From: Methylocystis sp. KS32
Lineage (GTDB): Bacteria; Pseudomonadota; Alphaproteobacteria; Rhizobiales; Beijerinckiaceae
Direction of reading: 5' to 3'
DNA length: 64,000 nucleotides
Assembly (NCBI GenBank): GCA_002862095.1
Contig: PHSQ01000003.1
Span: forward strand, 1-64,000
Of this stretch, positions 1-10,060 are shown piece after piece. The notes under the pieces were generated by a model. That model ran no database searches. It worked only from the letters and a program-made list of their open reading frames with translations, and was not told the DNA's origin. A program made the translations under genes and the position numbers. Within the stretch, counting starts at the first letter, position 1; each line of letters opens with the position of its first letter.

Positions 1-270
1 CCAGAGCCAGGTCACCCCCCTGGATCGCCACGCCTCCGGCTCGCAATGACGGCGTGGGTCAGACCACCTGGATCGCCGCCCGTCATTGCGAGCGCAGCGA
101 AGCAATCCAGAGCCAGGTCACCCCCCTGGATCGCCACGCCTCCGGCTCGCAATGACGGCGTGGGCCAGCCCCCTGGATTGCCGCCCGTCATTGCGAGCGG
201 AGCGAAGCAATCCTTAAGCCGCGCCACCCCCCTGGATTGCCGCGCCTTCGGCTCGCAATGACGAATCCGT
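1..270. repeat. Tandem array of a dispersed palindromic repeat
   Basis: A unit of about 106 bp starting ccagagccaggtcacccccc occurs at position 1 and again at 107, followed by a diverged partial copy to about 262. Each unit carries the inverted pair cgtcattgcgagcg...gaagcaatcc and ggctcgcaatgacg, so each half can fold. The same core returns at 23683-23757 and 54977-55054. It is a repetitive extragenic palindrome-type element. Reading frames across it on both strands are repeat artefacts, not genes. Confidence 0.85.
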
Positions 271-740
271 CGCCAAATTCGCTCATGCCGCAGTAGAACT
301 ATTTCCTCGGTTGAAACGGCGAAGAAGGTTGTCGCGATCGGTCATTGCTCCGGGCGGGAGATTGATAAGTTTTCGGCGTTCGAATTGACGCCTCGGAGAA
401 GCGCGCGCGTCGCGGGGCGCTTCGCCAATCGCTATCGCCTTCTTATTCTCAAGGCGGTGAAGGCTGGGCTCGATCCGGATCTGAAGGAAGCGAAGACGAT
501 TCATCATCAGGGCTTCGGCAAGGTCATGGTCGATGGGGAGGCGATCGAAATAAAGTCGAAAACGCCTTGATCGGCGGCGAGGCTTGCTTCGACCATGTCC
601 GCTTAGCCGGTTGGACGCCGCCTGGGAGGGAAATCTCTTGTAACGCCCCGTTTTCTCGCCTAATCGTCCGATCGTATATGTTTGATCCGCTCTTTCCGCC
701 GTCTGGTCGCGAATAATTCACAGACTTGGGGTGTATCTCG
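271..740. other. Intergenic stretch without a convincing gene
   Basis: This stretch lies between the repeat array and the flavin reductase gene. A 61-codon frame at 385-570 (+) lacks a good ribosome site and resembles nothing I recognise. No clear promoter or hairpin was identified. Confidence 0.5.
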
Positions 741-1793
741 ATGTCGATGCTGTTTCAGCCGCTCAGGGTCGGCGCTCTCGAATTACCCAACCGGATCGTC
801 ATGGCGCCATTGACGCGCTGCCGCGCGATCGAGAGGCGGACGCCCAACGCCTTGATGCGAGATTATTACGCGCAGCGCGCTTCGGCGGGCTTGATTATCT
901 CGGAGGCGACCTCGGTTGCGCCAATGGGCGTCGGCTATCCCGACACTCCTGGAATTTGGTCCGCGGAGCAGATCGAAGGATGGAAAAACGTCACCCGCGC
1001 CGTCCACGAAGCCGGGGGCCGCATTCTAATGCAGCTATGGCATGTCGGGCGCATCTCGGATCCCTATTTTTTGAATGGGGCTCAGCCTGTCGGCCCCAGC
1101 CCTGTCGCGGCTGAGGGCCATGTTCGACTTTTGCGTCCCGAGCGGCCTTATCCGGTTCCGCGCGCTCTGGAGTTAAACGAGATCCCCGAGATCGTCGAGG
1201 CCTATCGTCAAGGCGCGGAAAACGCCAAGCTCGCGGGCTTCGACGGGGTGGAGATTCACGGAGCGAACGGATATCTGCTCGATCAGTTCCTTCAAGACAG
1301 CGCCAACAAGCGGACCGACCGCTACGGCGGCTCGATGGAGAACCGCGCCCGACTGCTATTCGAGGTGACGGACGCCATCGTGGAAGTCTGGGGAGCCGAC
1401 CGAGTCGGAATGCATCTTGCGCCGCGCGGCGACGCCCAATCCATGGGCGACTCAAATCCGAAATCGCTTTTTGGATATGTGGCGCGAGAACTCGGGAAAC
1501 GGCGCATCGCTTTTATTTGCGCCCGCGAGCATTCGGGGCTGGACGCGCTGGGCCCATATTTGAAGCGCGAGTTCGGGGGCGTTTTCATCGCCAACGAGGG
1601 TTTCACTCAAGATTCCGCCGAGGAAGCGCTCGCGACGGGTGCGGCCGACGCCGTGGCCTTCGGGAGAATGTTCATTGCAAATCCCGATCTGGTCGAACGC
1701 TTCCGTCGCCATGCTCCGCTGAACGAGCCCAATCCCGCCACCTTTTACGCCAGCGGTCGGGAAGGTTACGTCGACTATCCGTCCTTGCCATAA
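741..1793 (+). CDS. Old Yellow Enzyme-family NADH:flavin oxidoreductase
   Basis: A 350-residue FMN-dependent ene-reductase of the OYE/NemA family, which reduces activated alkenes, nitroesters or quinone-like electrophiles with NAD(P)H in the cytoplasm. The N-terminus carries the family signature PNRIVMAPLTRCRA. LMQLWHVGR follows, then the substrate-anion motif HGANGYLLDQFL near residue 173 and NKRTDRYGGS. The C-terminal FMN-phosphate segment is AFGRMFIANPDL. Length is close to the family norm of about 360. The ATG at 741 (MSMLFQPL) is chosen over an upstream TTG at 726 because family proteins begin this way. The 3' end overlaps the convergent next gene by 19 bp. Family is certain; the physiological substrate cannot be read from sequence. 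Confidence 0.92.
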   Translation: MSMLFQPLRVGALELPNRIVMAPLTRCRAIERRTPNALMRDYYAQRASAGLIISEATSVAPMGVGYPDTPGIWSAEQIEGWKNVTRAVHEAGGRILMQLWHVGRISDPYFLNGAQPVGPSPVAAEGHVRLLRPERPYPVPRALELNEIPEIVEAYRQGAENAKLAGFDGVEIHGANGYLLDQFLQDSANKRTDRYGGSMENRARLLFEVTDAIVEVWGADRVGMHLAPRGDAQSMGDSNPKSLFGYVARELGKRRIAFICAREHSGLDALGPYLKREFGGVFIANEGFTQDSAEEALATGAADAVAFGRMFIANPDLVERFRRHAPLNEPNPATFYASGREGYVDYPSLP

Positions 1794-2464
1794 TCCCGAA
1801 CCGCGGGCGTCGCATGAGCGCCCTCCCGGATCGAAGACAACTCGCGGGAGCTTTTGTCGGGCCGCTCGCATTCAAAGAACAATCGCTCATGCGTCCACTG
1901 CTTCAAGGGGCCGCGCACCGCGCTGGCGAAGCCCTCCCGCGCGTGGATGTCGCCGCGAAGCTTGTTTCTAAACGATCTCGGCAATTCGATCTGAACTCCC
2001 GCCCCAAGACCGCCCTTGTTGCAGATGTTGTCCGAATGTCTGCCCTGCATGTGATGGTCCGTGGAAATACGAAAACCCGCGCGCCGAAGCGAGGCGCCGA
2101 TGGCGTCGCGGAGATCGATGTGCAGTCCGCCCATCCAAATGGTTTCGGCGTCGCCCGCGTCGGCCCGACCATGGACGGCGACCGCGATTTCGGCGGTCGC
2201 GACGAGCGCTAATCCTCGTGGTTCGTCGAAGCGCGATGAAGTTATGTGCAAGCGTCTTCCGGCGATCAAACTCTCGAAACGGTAGAGCGAAAAATCATTG
2301 GCCGCGATCAGGGCGGCGGTCTCGGAAGTGCCGGGTTCTATCCTGCCGCCATGCGGCGCGACGATCACGATAGCCGAGTTTCTTTCGACGACATGGACGC
2401 GGAAGTTTGTTCCTTCCGGCTCCGACGCGGCGAGTTCGGCATAGCAACGATACAAATCCGACAT
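1775..2464 (-). CDS. Poly-gamma-glutamate hydrolase-type protein (DUF867/YjqB family)
   Basis: A 229-residue protein of the family described first as phage-related replication protein YjqB and later as zinc-dependent poly-gamma-glutamate hydrolase (PghP type). The start MSDLYRCYAELAASE is typical. The metal-site region APHGGRIEPGTSE lies near residues 34-46, and FSLYRFESL and LHITSSRFDEP follow, in the usual order. Members cleave gamma-linked polyglutamate or related amides; some are phage-borne. The C-terminal 30 residues look non-conserved and overlap the end of the flavin reductase gene tail to tail. No signal peptide is evident. The family call is good, but the substrate in this host is unknown. 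Confidence 0.75.
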   Translation of the reverse strand: MSDLYRCYAELAASEPEGTNFRVHVVERNSAIVIVAPHGGRIEPGTSETAALIAANDFSLYRFESLIAGRRLHITSSRFDEPRGLALVATAEIAVAVHGRADAGDAETIWMGGLHIDLRDAIGASLRRAGFRISTDHHMQGRHSDNICNKGGLGAGVQIELPRSFRNKLRGDIHAREGFASAVRGPLKQWTHERLFFECERPDKSSRELSSIREGAHATPAVRDYGKDG

Positions 2465-3058
2465 CCGCGCGTCTTTCTCGATAGGCCGTGCAAAGGAGCC
2501 GAAACGTCAATACTGGGTTGCGCCCGATTATCCGGCCTTATGCTCGATCGGACAATGGCGCAGGCCGTCATACGCCTTCATCGTGAGGGCGAAATGCGTT
2601 GTTGCGGTCGACAGCCTCGAATCCTCCGGTCCGCTGGGGGGATCTACTCGAAACTGTGTAAGTCGGCGCCTGTTCCATTGGGCGAGCCTGGTTGGAGGCG
2701 GGTTGAATTTTTCCGAAAACGCAAATTAAATGTGGAACTAACGCTGGCGCTTGCGCATTAGCTTGCGAGGAAATCGCCGTTGGGTTGAAGCTGTCCAGAG
2801 ATTGGCATTTGTGTTCTCACTGGGGCGCCGATCGTAAGATACGAAAACATAGAGGCAAGCATGGCGCTTCGGTGAGGGGCGTGTTGCAGCTAAGGATCGT
2901 CGCTGTTTTCTACGAGCAGTACGCGCCTGTGATTAAAATCCGCCAAGCCTTGATGCATAACCGAGGGACGCGCCCACCCGGGGCGTCCCGCCGATGTTCA
3001 CGAGAGTGGCTCGTCCGAAACTAAATTGCACGGAATGGAAAAAGTTGGAGATATTGTG
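2465..3058. other. 594-bp intergenic region
   Basis: No frame on either strand has both a ribosome site and recognisable protein features. The region separates the leftward hydrolase gene from the rightward RHS gene and must hold both promoters, but no near-consensus boxes stand out. The only clear element is the ribosome site TTGGAG at 3045-3050, eight bases before the RHS start. Confidence 0.5.
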
Positions 3059-6000
3059 ATGCCCTTTGGATTTCGCGCTCGCGCCGCCATGAAAGCGGTC
3101 TTCCTCGCTGTGGCGGTTTTTGGGTTGACCTTGCAAGCTCCCGCGGCGAAAGCGGCTCTCGATTCCGACCCTGCTTCATCCACGGACGGCGCCTTATTTC
3201 AGGCAAGACCGCATTTCGCCGAGGCTTTGGTGGCGATGGGGCCGACGCGTCTCATCGAGGACCGCGTGTTGGCGGGAGCGCTCGCGCGTTACGAGCGCCG
3301 GCGAAGGGTGGATGATTTCGCAGAACTGACGAAATATCTCGCGCGGCGCCCGCATTCGAATTGGCGGGTTTCGCTTCTGATCAACCTCGGGCTCGAATAC
3401 AAGCACTATGGCTATCTCTCTCGCGCGCTCGACGTTTGGGAAGAGGCGTGGCGCGAGGGCAAGGAGGCGACGGGCGTCTACCGCAAGGCGCAAGTGGACC
3501 GGGGCTTGGGCGAACTGGTCATCCTCCATGCCGAACTGGGTCATACCGCTCGCGTCAAGGAACTTCTCGCCGAAATTGGAGAGCGGCCTGTCGTCAATCC
3601 AGGCGGCGAATGGGTGCAGAAGGCGCGGGAAAATCTTTGGGTCATGGAGAACGACCCTAAGCATGTCTTTTTATGTGGTCCCCTGGCGCTGAAATTTCTG
3701 ATGATGGAAGAGGGGACGACTTCCGAGAAGGTCAGGTTCGTCAACCTATATCGGGCTGGTCCAAAGGGGGTGAGCCTCAGCGAGCTGACGCGCCTCGCGG
3801 ATGAAGCGAAAGTGGCTCTGGTTCCGGTATTTCGCGAAGCGGGGCAGCCAATCCCGACTCATGCGATCGTGCATTGGAAAACGGGGCACTTCTCCTCGAT
3901 CCTCCGCGAGGAGAATGGCGGTTACATCGTCAAGGATCCTGTGCTCGGTCAAAATCCCCGATGGGTTTCCGCCGAGGCGATCGATGCCGAGTCGACGGGC
4001 TATTTTCTGGCGCCGCCAGGCGCCGCGGAGAAAATTGGCTGGCGTCGCGTCGAGGTAACGGAGGGTGGTGAAGTTTGGGGCGCGGGGCCGGTCGGCGGTC
4101 CAACGCCCGGTAATGGGGGGCCGGGCGCCAATGAGGGCGGAGGCGGATCTGGAGGCGGTGGCGGATCTGGGGGCGGAGGCGGATCTAGAGGGTGCGGGAT
4201 GTGCAAATATGACATCGCCGAATTGGCGATCGCCGTCACCATGTCCGACCAGCCCATCCCATATGACCCGCCATTCGGCCCTTCGGCTGCGATTCAGTTC
4301 AAGTATAATCAGCGCGAGGCCAATCAGCCGGCGGTGTTCGGTTACTTCAACATCAGCCCGAATTGGATGATGAACTGGACCAGGTTCATCCAGGACGATC
4401 CCGCCAATGTGGGGCAGAGCGTCATGCGCTTCTTTCCCAATGGCGACTCCTGGAATTACTCCGGTTACAACGCGACGTCGGGCGCCTTCGCGCCGGAAGA
4501 GTCGGACGCCTCCGTTCTCGCGCTGGTCTCGACCACTCCGATCGCCTACCGACGTCAGTTGCGGGACGGCAGCGTCGAAACCTACAGCCAGTCGGACGGC
4601 AGCGCCAGCTATCCGCGCAATGTGTTTCTCAAAAGCATCACCGATCCGCAGGGCAATACGCTGACGCTCAATTACGCCATCGTCGCGGGGCATGTGCTGC
4701 TGACTTCGGTCACCGACGCGACGGGCCGGAGCACCACCTTCACCTATGGCAGCTCCTTCTCGAACCTATTGATCACCAAGATCAGCGATCCTTTCGGCCG
4801 CAGCGCGACTTTGACTTACGACAGCAGTGGCAGGCTCAGCTCGATCACCGACGTCATTGGCATAACTTCGAGCTTCGCCTACGACGCCTCGTCGCTGGTC
4901 AATTCGCTCACGACCCCTTACGGCACGACGCAATTCTCCTATGGAGGGACAGGAAATACGCGCTTCGTTCAGGTCGCCGACCCGCTGGGCTATAGCGAAA
5001 GGGAGGAATCTCTCCAGCCGGCCCCGGTTGCAAATTCGGACCCGCTCGCGCCGCCGAGCATGAATGTTTTCAACGCCTATTTGAATTATCGCGACAGCTT
5101 CCATTGGGACAAGCATCAATACGCGGTCGGGGGCTGCGCGCCGACCGGCGGCTGCAATTACAACGATGCGCGTGACACCCATTTCTATCACGACGCGCAG
5201 AACATCAACATAGAATGGTATCAAATCGAGGCTGTTAAACAGCCGCTCGAAACTCGTGTCTGGTATAATTATCCCGGTCAGACCCAAAATATCTCCAACG
5301 GAACCTATGATCAGCCGACCGCCGTGGGACGGATCGTCAACGGAGCCGAGTCGCAAGTTTCGCAAAAGACCTATGACGCCTTCGGCAACCCGACAAAGAT
5401 CATCGACCCCGTCGGCCGCACGACCAGTTTCACTTACGCGACGAATCTGATCGATCTGTTGCAGGTTCAGCAGGTGGTCAATTCCACGCCGCAGACCACC
5501 GCGACATACACCTATAACGGTCAACATAGGCCCGTGACCTATACCGACGCCGCGGGGCAGACGACGCAATATGCCTACAACGCGGCGGGACAGCTCACAC
5601 AGATGACATTGCCCACCGGCCTGGTTTGGAGCTTTGCCTATGATAATGTCGGCCGGCTGACTACAATCACCAATCCTTACGGAAATACGCAGGCCAGCTA
5701 TGCATACGACGCCTTCGATCGTGTCGCGACGGCGACGGATTCGGAAGGATATGTTCTCAACTACGCCTATGACGCGTTGAACCGCGTCACGCAGATCGCT
5801 TATCCCGACGGGACCACGCGACAATACACCTACAAATATCTCGACCTTGCCTCCGTCACGGATCGTCAGGGCCGCACCACGACTTATCAATATGACGCCG
5901 ACCGGCGGTTGATCTCGACGACCGATCCGCTTGGCGCGGCGACCAAATACGCTTACTGGGAGAACGGCAAGCTCAAATCCATCACCGACCCCAAGGGCAA

Positions 6001-8002
6001 TGTGACGAGCTGGGGCATCGACATCGAAGGTCGTTCCGCCAGCAAGCAATACGCCGACGGTTCGACGGTCGTGTATGGTTACGACAGCGCTGGGCGCCTC
6101 AATTCGGTGAGAGACGCGCAGGGGCAACTCAAGCAGTATGCGTATACGATCGACGATCGTATCTCGACCATCGGCTATAGCTCCGCGGTCAATTCGACGC
6201 CGGGAGTTTCGTTCTCCTATGACCCCTATTTCCCGCGCCTCGTCGGCATGCTCGATGGTATTGGCGCGACGAGTTGGACCTACGCGCCGGTGGGATCGAC
6301 CGGCGCGCTTCGGCTGCAAAGCGAGACTGGACCTACGGGAGCGCTCTCTTATAGCTATGACGCTCTTGGCCGAGTGGTTGGCCGCACGGTCGCCGGTGTG
6401 GCCGAAACATTTGCCTATGATGATTTGAACCGGCTTATTGGCCACACGGATCCGCTTGGGCGGTTCGCGATGACCTATCTTGGTCAAACCGGGCAGATCG
6501 CGGGGCGTTCCCAGACGTTGGGAACGCAATATCCGGCCCAGACCGCTTGGTCTTACCTCAGCAACACGGAAGACAGGCGCTTGGCTGGCGTCGCCAACGC
6601 CGGCATGCGGCAATTCAGTTATGCGACGACGCCCGAAGGATTGATAACGGGGGCGACGGAAAACGCGGTCCGCAACTGGATCTTTGGTTATGACGGCGAC
6701 AATCGTCTCACGGGCGCGAGTTATTCCAACGCGCTGAGATACCAAATGACGCTCGATCCGGCCGGAAATGTCTCCGGCGTAAGGAATGGCGCGAGGGACA
6801 TCGGCTTCGCATACAACGAGTTGAACGAGCTGATCAAGGAGACCGTTGGCGCGGCCGTCATCAACTACGCATACGACGGCGAGGGCAATCTGATCTCCGA
6901 CGGAGCGCACACATATGCCTATGACGCCGAAAATCGTCTCGTCGGCATAGGCTATGTCAACAGCAGCGAGACGACCAGCTTCGCCTACGACGGACTCGGC
7001 CGGCGCGTCGCCAGCACCGAGACCACTCCCGGTCAAGCGCTTATCAATTACTACCAATGGTGCGGGTCTCGCATGTGCCGCCGGCTCGACGCCGCCGGCT
7101 CGACGCTGCGCCTTTATTACGACGAGGGCGAGCAAGTTACGGCGACGGGCCAGTCGATATACTACGGTCCAGATCAACTAAACACGCCGCGCAATTTCGC
7201 GGTCGTCAGTGGAAAATTCACGACGGTGAAGGCGAGCGATTTCGATCCTTTCGGCAACGCCTTGACGGCGCCTGCCGCGACGATGCCGGATTTTCGCTTC
7301 GCCGACATGTTCTATCACCAAAACAGCAGTCTCTATCTGACGCAGTTCCGCGCCTATGATTCTCATATCGGACGTTGGACGTCCAGAGATCCCCTGGGCG
7401 AAGTGCCTGATGCCGGGGCGACTGCGATCGGTACGATAAGTAATTTGTCGTTTCCCGCGACGCTGGCGAATCGTCCCGCTCCGATAGCGCTTGTCGCATT
7501 CCAATCGGCAAAAGGCGCCGACGCTCCTGGTCTTGGCTCTCTTCGTCTGTTCACGAAGTGGGAGGACGCGACCATTCGCAACCTATACAGCTATGGCTTC
7601 TCGAACCCAGTCAGCGCCATAGATCCCTCGGGGCTGCTGACGCTTTCCGGCGGCGTGACCCGCAACAACTACATCGACCCAAACGGGAATGTTCAGCCGC
7701 TTTCGGACAGTCCTCCGCCCGGCTATCCGGGCGGGCAGGGCTTTGCGGGTTCGCGGTCGAGAGATCAGAATAATGGAGCTGAGCAGGGCGCATGCTTCAA
7801 CTATGCGTTTCCCGGCACCGCAGGCAGTAAATCCAGCGTGGACTTGAATCACTTCCACTTCTATCGCTCCGAGGGAACAGATCTGAACGGCAATCAGATA
7901 TACTCCTGGGTCAATGGTAATCCATCAACCTCTGGCGGCACGGGCAATTCGGTCATCTATTCGTCCGCCGGCTATATGAGCAACCTAGGATTGATCAAGT
8001 GA
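3059..8002 (+). CDS. Exported RHS/YD-repeat protein with N-terminal C39-like peptidase domain
   Basis: A protein of 1647 residues. The ATG at 3059 is preferred over a TTG at 3026 because GGAG lies eight bases upstream and a clean Sec signal peptide follows (MPFGFRARAAMKAVFL...APAAKA). A helical region leads to a C39-like papain fold with Cys in VFLCGPLALKFL near 206, His in HWKTGHFSSI near 277 and Asp in VKDPVLGQNP near 293. A Gly/Ser linker (about 358-379) precedes a long array of YD repeats (AYDALNRVTQIAYPDG type). The RHS core follows (FRAYDSHIGRWTSRDPLGE), then an unusual insert of about 65 residues, NLYSYGFSNPVSAIDPSGL and a unique tip of about 120 residues. RHS shells usually encase a C-terminal toxin or adhesive tip. 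No T6SS genes or obvious immunity gene lie alongside. The tip function is unknown. Confidence 0.88.
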   Translation: MPFGFRARAAMKAVFLAVAVFGLTLQAPAAKAALDSDPASSTDGALFQARPHFAEALVAMGPTRLIEDRVLAGALARYERRRRVDDFAELTKYLARRPHSNWRVSLLINLGLEYKHYGYLSRALDVWEEAWREGKEATGVYRKAQVDRGLGELVILHAELGHTARVKELLAEIGERPVVNPGGEWVQKARENLWVMENDPKHVFLCGPLALKFLMMEEGTTSEKVRFVNLYRAGPKGVSLSELTRLADEAKVALVPVFREAGQPIPTHAIVHWKTGHFSSILREENGGYIVKDPVLGQNPRWVSAEAIDAESTGYFLAPPGAAEKIGWRRVEVTEGGEVWGAGPVGGPTPGNGGPGANEGGGGSGGGGGSGGGGGSRGCGMCKYDIAELAIAVTMSDQPIPYDPPFGPSAAIQFKYNQREANQPAVFGYFNISPNWMMNWTRFIQDDPANVGQSVMRFFPNGDSWNYSGYNATSGAFAPEESDASVLALVSTTPIAYRRQLRDGSVETYSQSDGSASYPRNVFLKSITDPQGNTLTLNYAIVAGHVLLTSVTDATGRSTTFTYGSSFSNLLITKISDPFGRSATLTYDSSGRLSSITDVIGITSSFAYDASSLVNSLTTPYGTTQFSYGGTGNTRFVQVADPLGYSEREESLQPAPVANSDPLAPPSMNVFNAYLNYRDSFHWDKHQYAVGGCAPTGGCNYNDARDTHFYHDAQNINIEWYQIEAVKQPLETRVWYNYPGQTQNISNGTYDQPTAVGRIVNGAESQVSQKTYDAFGNPTKIIDPVGRTTSFTYATNLIDLLQVQQVVNSTPQTTATYTYNGQHRPVTYTDAAGQTTQYAYNAAGQLTQMTLPTGLVWSFAYDNVGRLTTITNPYGNTQASYAYDAFDRVATATDSEGYVLNYAYDALNRVTQIAYPDGTTRQYTYKYLDLASVTDRQGRTTTYQYDADRRLISTTDPLGAATKYAYWENGKLKSITDPKGNVTSWGIDIEGRSASKQYADGSTVVYGYDSAGRLNSVRDAQGQLKQYAYTIDDRISTIGYSSAVNSTPGVSFSYDPYFPRLVGMLDGIGATSWTYAPVGSTGALRLQSETGPTGALSYSYDALGRVVGRTVAGVAETFAYDDLNRLIGHTDPLGRFAMTYLGQTGQIAGRSQTLGTQYPAQTAWSYLSNTEDRRLAGVANAGMRQFSYATTPEGLITGATENAVRNWIFGYDGDNRLTGASYSNALRYQMTLDPAGNVSGVRNGARDIGFAYNELNELIKETVGAAVINYAYDGEGNLISDGAHTYAYDAENRLVGIGYVNSSETTSFAYDGLGRRVASTETTPGQALINYYQWCGSRMCRRLDAAGSTLRLYYDEGEQVTATGQSIYYGPDQLNTPRNFAVVSGKFTTVKASDFDPFGNALTAPAATMPDFRFADMFYHQNSSLYLTQFRAYDSHIGRWTSRDPLGEVPDAGATAIGTISNLSFPATLANRPAPIALVAFQSAKGADAPGLGSLRLFTKWEDATIRNLYSYGFSNPVSAIDPSGLLTLSGGVTRNNYIDPNGNVQPLSDSPPPGYPGGQGFAGSRSRDQNNGAEQGACFNYAFPGTAGSKSSVDLNHFHFYRSEGTDLNGNQIYSWVNGNPSTSGGTGNSVIYSSAGYMSNLGLIK

Positions 8003-8039
8003 CGCGTGAAAGTTCAAGGCAGCCGCTGTGGCAGTTGCC

Positions 8040-8062
8040 CCCCGCCGCTTCGAGCGGCGGGG
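8040..8062 (+). terminator. Strong hairpin after the RHS gene
   Basis: CCCCGCCGCT and AGCGGCGGGG form a perfect 10-bp stem around a TCG loop, 38 bases after the RHS stop codon. The following gctgtcttgg is not a clean T-run, so this is a probable rather than textbook intrinsic terminator. Confidence 0.6.
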
Positions 8063-8239
8063 CTGTCTTGGGAGCATGCATGGCCGTAGCCCTATGACGC
8101 GCAGGGGTTGTGGTCTTGTCGTTTCGTGAAGAATCCCGTTCCAAACCCCGTTCAATTCAAGCGGCCGCTAAACGAAACGAAGCCGGAGAGTAGCCGCCAG
8201 GGCGATCGCCAGCACTGAGCGAAAGTCTGGGAGACCGAA

Positions 8240-10042
8240 ATGTCAAAGCACTGGGAATACCCTTGCAAACTGCTTCCGTTGGCGCTGACGCTCATAGCGC
8301 TAACGGTCGCGGCGGCGGCTTCGGCGAGCGCCGCCGAGGTCGAAAAATACTTGCCTGTCGATCCCGGACGCGGCGCGCCCGCCACGGCGCCCGCCGCCAT
8401 GCGCAAAGTTCTGCCCGGCTCGATTCCCAACGCCTCGGCGGCGGATATCGCCGCGCGCCCTCCCGTCAGGCTCGGCCCGTTGACGGGGACTTCGGCGAGC
8501 GAATATGCGGCGCGCAAGGCGATCGCCGCCAACCGCGCCGGCCCAAGCGGAACGCCGAGAACGCCGGCGCTGCCGTCGGCTATGGGAACGCAAGGCGGCG
8601 TGAAGCCTTTGACGAATGCGCCGAAGCTAGCTTTCGCCGGAAATGCGCAGGCCGATTGCGTTGGTTCGACTCCGCCAAAGACGCCCTCGGATCAGGCGAT
8701 CGCAATCGGCGACGGCGCCTCGCCCATCGTGCAAATAAATAATGATTGCTTGTCCGTCTGGTCTCCTTCGGGCTCCCGCTCGCTGGGGCCGAAAACATTG
8801 CAAGCTTTCGCGGGACTACCCGCGAGCGAGGCGGTGTACGATCCCCGCGTGCTTTACGACTGGTACAACCATCGTTTCATTCTGGCCTTCGGCGACAGCG
8901 ATCTGATCGGCACGTCATATTACAACATTGCGGTAAGCGAGACCGACGACCCCACCGGCAGTTGGTATGTTTATCGCTTCCAGTCGCCGACGCAGGGAAA
9001 TACATACAACGACTTCATAAGATTGGGTCAGGATCGGCAGGGCGTTTACGTGGCCTCCAATCTGTTCAATTTGAGCGGAGGTGTGGTCGGCTCCTATCTG
9101 TTCGAGGAGTGGGTGTTTCTGCCGAAATCATTGCTCTATGCAGGTGCTCTGGGTTCGAGTTACTGGTATCAACACGGCATGCAGGCCGGCGGACAATATA
9201 CCGACTCGACGCAGCCAGCCAATATCTGGAGCCCCTACGACAACCCCCGCGCCGAGTTTCTCGTCGGCTCCTTCAACATTAACTATGGGGGCGGCAACTG
9301 CGTGAATGGCTGCGGCGGGCTGGTGGTTTGGGGCGTCGCAAATCCCTTCGGGTGGATCAATGGCGGGCCAACCCCTGAAGTGTCGGGCTATTGCTGCGGC
9401 GGCACCAGCACATATTATTTGCCGCCCAACGCCAGCCAGCCCGGCGCGCCAAATTCGATCGAAACGCTCGACACCCGGATCACCGGTCAAGTCTCTTACA
9501 AGTCTGGCGTTGTTCACGCCGCGTTGACGACAGGCGACGCGAGCTGGTCCGACCTCCTCATTTATCGGATGTTTGTGGGTCTGGGCAACGAAGACAGTCG
9601 CTGCGCCGGGCAATATCAATATCTGTGCCCGCAAATAAATTCGGTTACGTTTTTCGATGAAGCCAGAGCGAACTATGGCGGCAATTTCGCCTTCTACCCC
9701 ACGCCACAGCCGGATCTCGAAGGCAATGTCGTCACCGTGTTCAATTTCGCCGGGGCGAATTGCGCCATATGCTATCTTGGCGTCGCCTATGGCATGAGCC
9801 GGGCAACCGCGCCTGGCGGAGGCTGGGCCGATTATGGCCTGCTGCTCGCCCCTGGCGACGGTCCCTACAAGTTCTCATACTGGGGCCGTTATAGCGCGGC
9901 CGCGCCCTCGGGAGTGGGTTACGCCAATAATGGCGCAGTCGGCGTTCCAGGAGTTGGTTTCGCGGGAGCCTATGTCGCGTCGGGCGGCAATTGGGCCACG
10001 CAAATCGGCTATGTCGCCTATACGGCGGCCAACCAGCCATAA
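8240..10042 (+). CDS. Secreted protein of unknown function, tandem paralogue 1
   Basis: A 600-residue protein with a Sec signal peptide (cluster LALTLIALTVAAAASASAAE) and no further membrane segment, so periplasmic, surface-bound or secreted. It contains DQAIAIGDG, NDCLSVWSPSGSRSLGPK, DPRVLYDWYNHRFILAFGDS, DDPTGSWYVYRF, YNDFIRLGQDRQGVYVASN and PNSIETLDTRITGQVSY. The aromatic, repetitive pattern suggests a beta-propeller or other beta-rich fold; that is inference. Several Cys pairs (CVNGCGG, CCGG, CAICY) could form disulfides. The next gene encodes a close full-length paralogue only 18 bp downstream, so the two are probably co-transcribed. I do not recognise an enzymatic motif. Confidence 0.8.
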   Translation: MSKHWEYPCKLLPLALTLIALTVAAAASASAAEVEKYLPVDPGRGAPATAPAAMRKVLPGSIPNASAADIAARPPVRLGPLTGTSASEYAARKAIAANRAGPSGTPRTPALPSAMGTQGGVKPLTNAPKLAFAGNAQADCVGSTPPKTPSDQAIAIGDGASPIVQINNDCLSVWSPSGSRSLGPKTLQAFAGLPASEAVYDPRVLYDWYNHRFILAFGDSDLIGTSYYNIAVSETDDPTGSWYVYRFQSPTQGNTYNDFIRLGQDRQGVYVASNLFNLSGGVVGSYLFEEWVFLPKSLLYAGALGSSYWYQHGMQAGGQYTDSTQPANIWSPYDNPRAEFLVGSFNINYGGGNCVNGCGGLVVWGVANPFGWINGGPTPEVSGYCCGGTSTYYLPPNASQPGAPNSIETLDTRITGQVSYKSGVVHAALTTGDASWSDLLIYRMFVGLGNEDSRCAGQYQYLCPQINSVTFFDEARANYGGNFAFYPTPQPDLEGNVVTVFNFAGANCAICYLGVAYGMSRATAPGGGWADYGLLLAPGDGPYKFSYWGRYSAAAPSGVGYANNGAVGVPGVGFAGAYVASGGNWATQIGYVAYTAANQP

Positions 10043-10060
10043 GGCGGACGGAGAATTTGC

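Noticed and set aside
1-270. CRISPR array
   Set aside because: The repeat unit is 106 bp with internal palindromes, spacers are not unique, and no cas genes are in the window.
2246-2761. Rightward 171-codon frame
   Set aside because: Largely antisense to the start of the hydrolase gene, with no conserved feature.
4766-7177. Long leftward open frame of about 800 codons across the RHS gene
   Set aside because: It is the antisense shadow of YD repeats; composition is repeat-driven, with no ribosome site or protein motif.
3059-8002. Type VI secretion effector locus
   Set aside because: The protein has a Sec signal peptide, and no VgrG, PAAR, Hcp-tube or adaptor genes accompany it.
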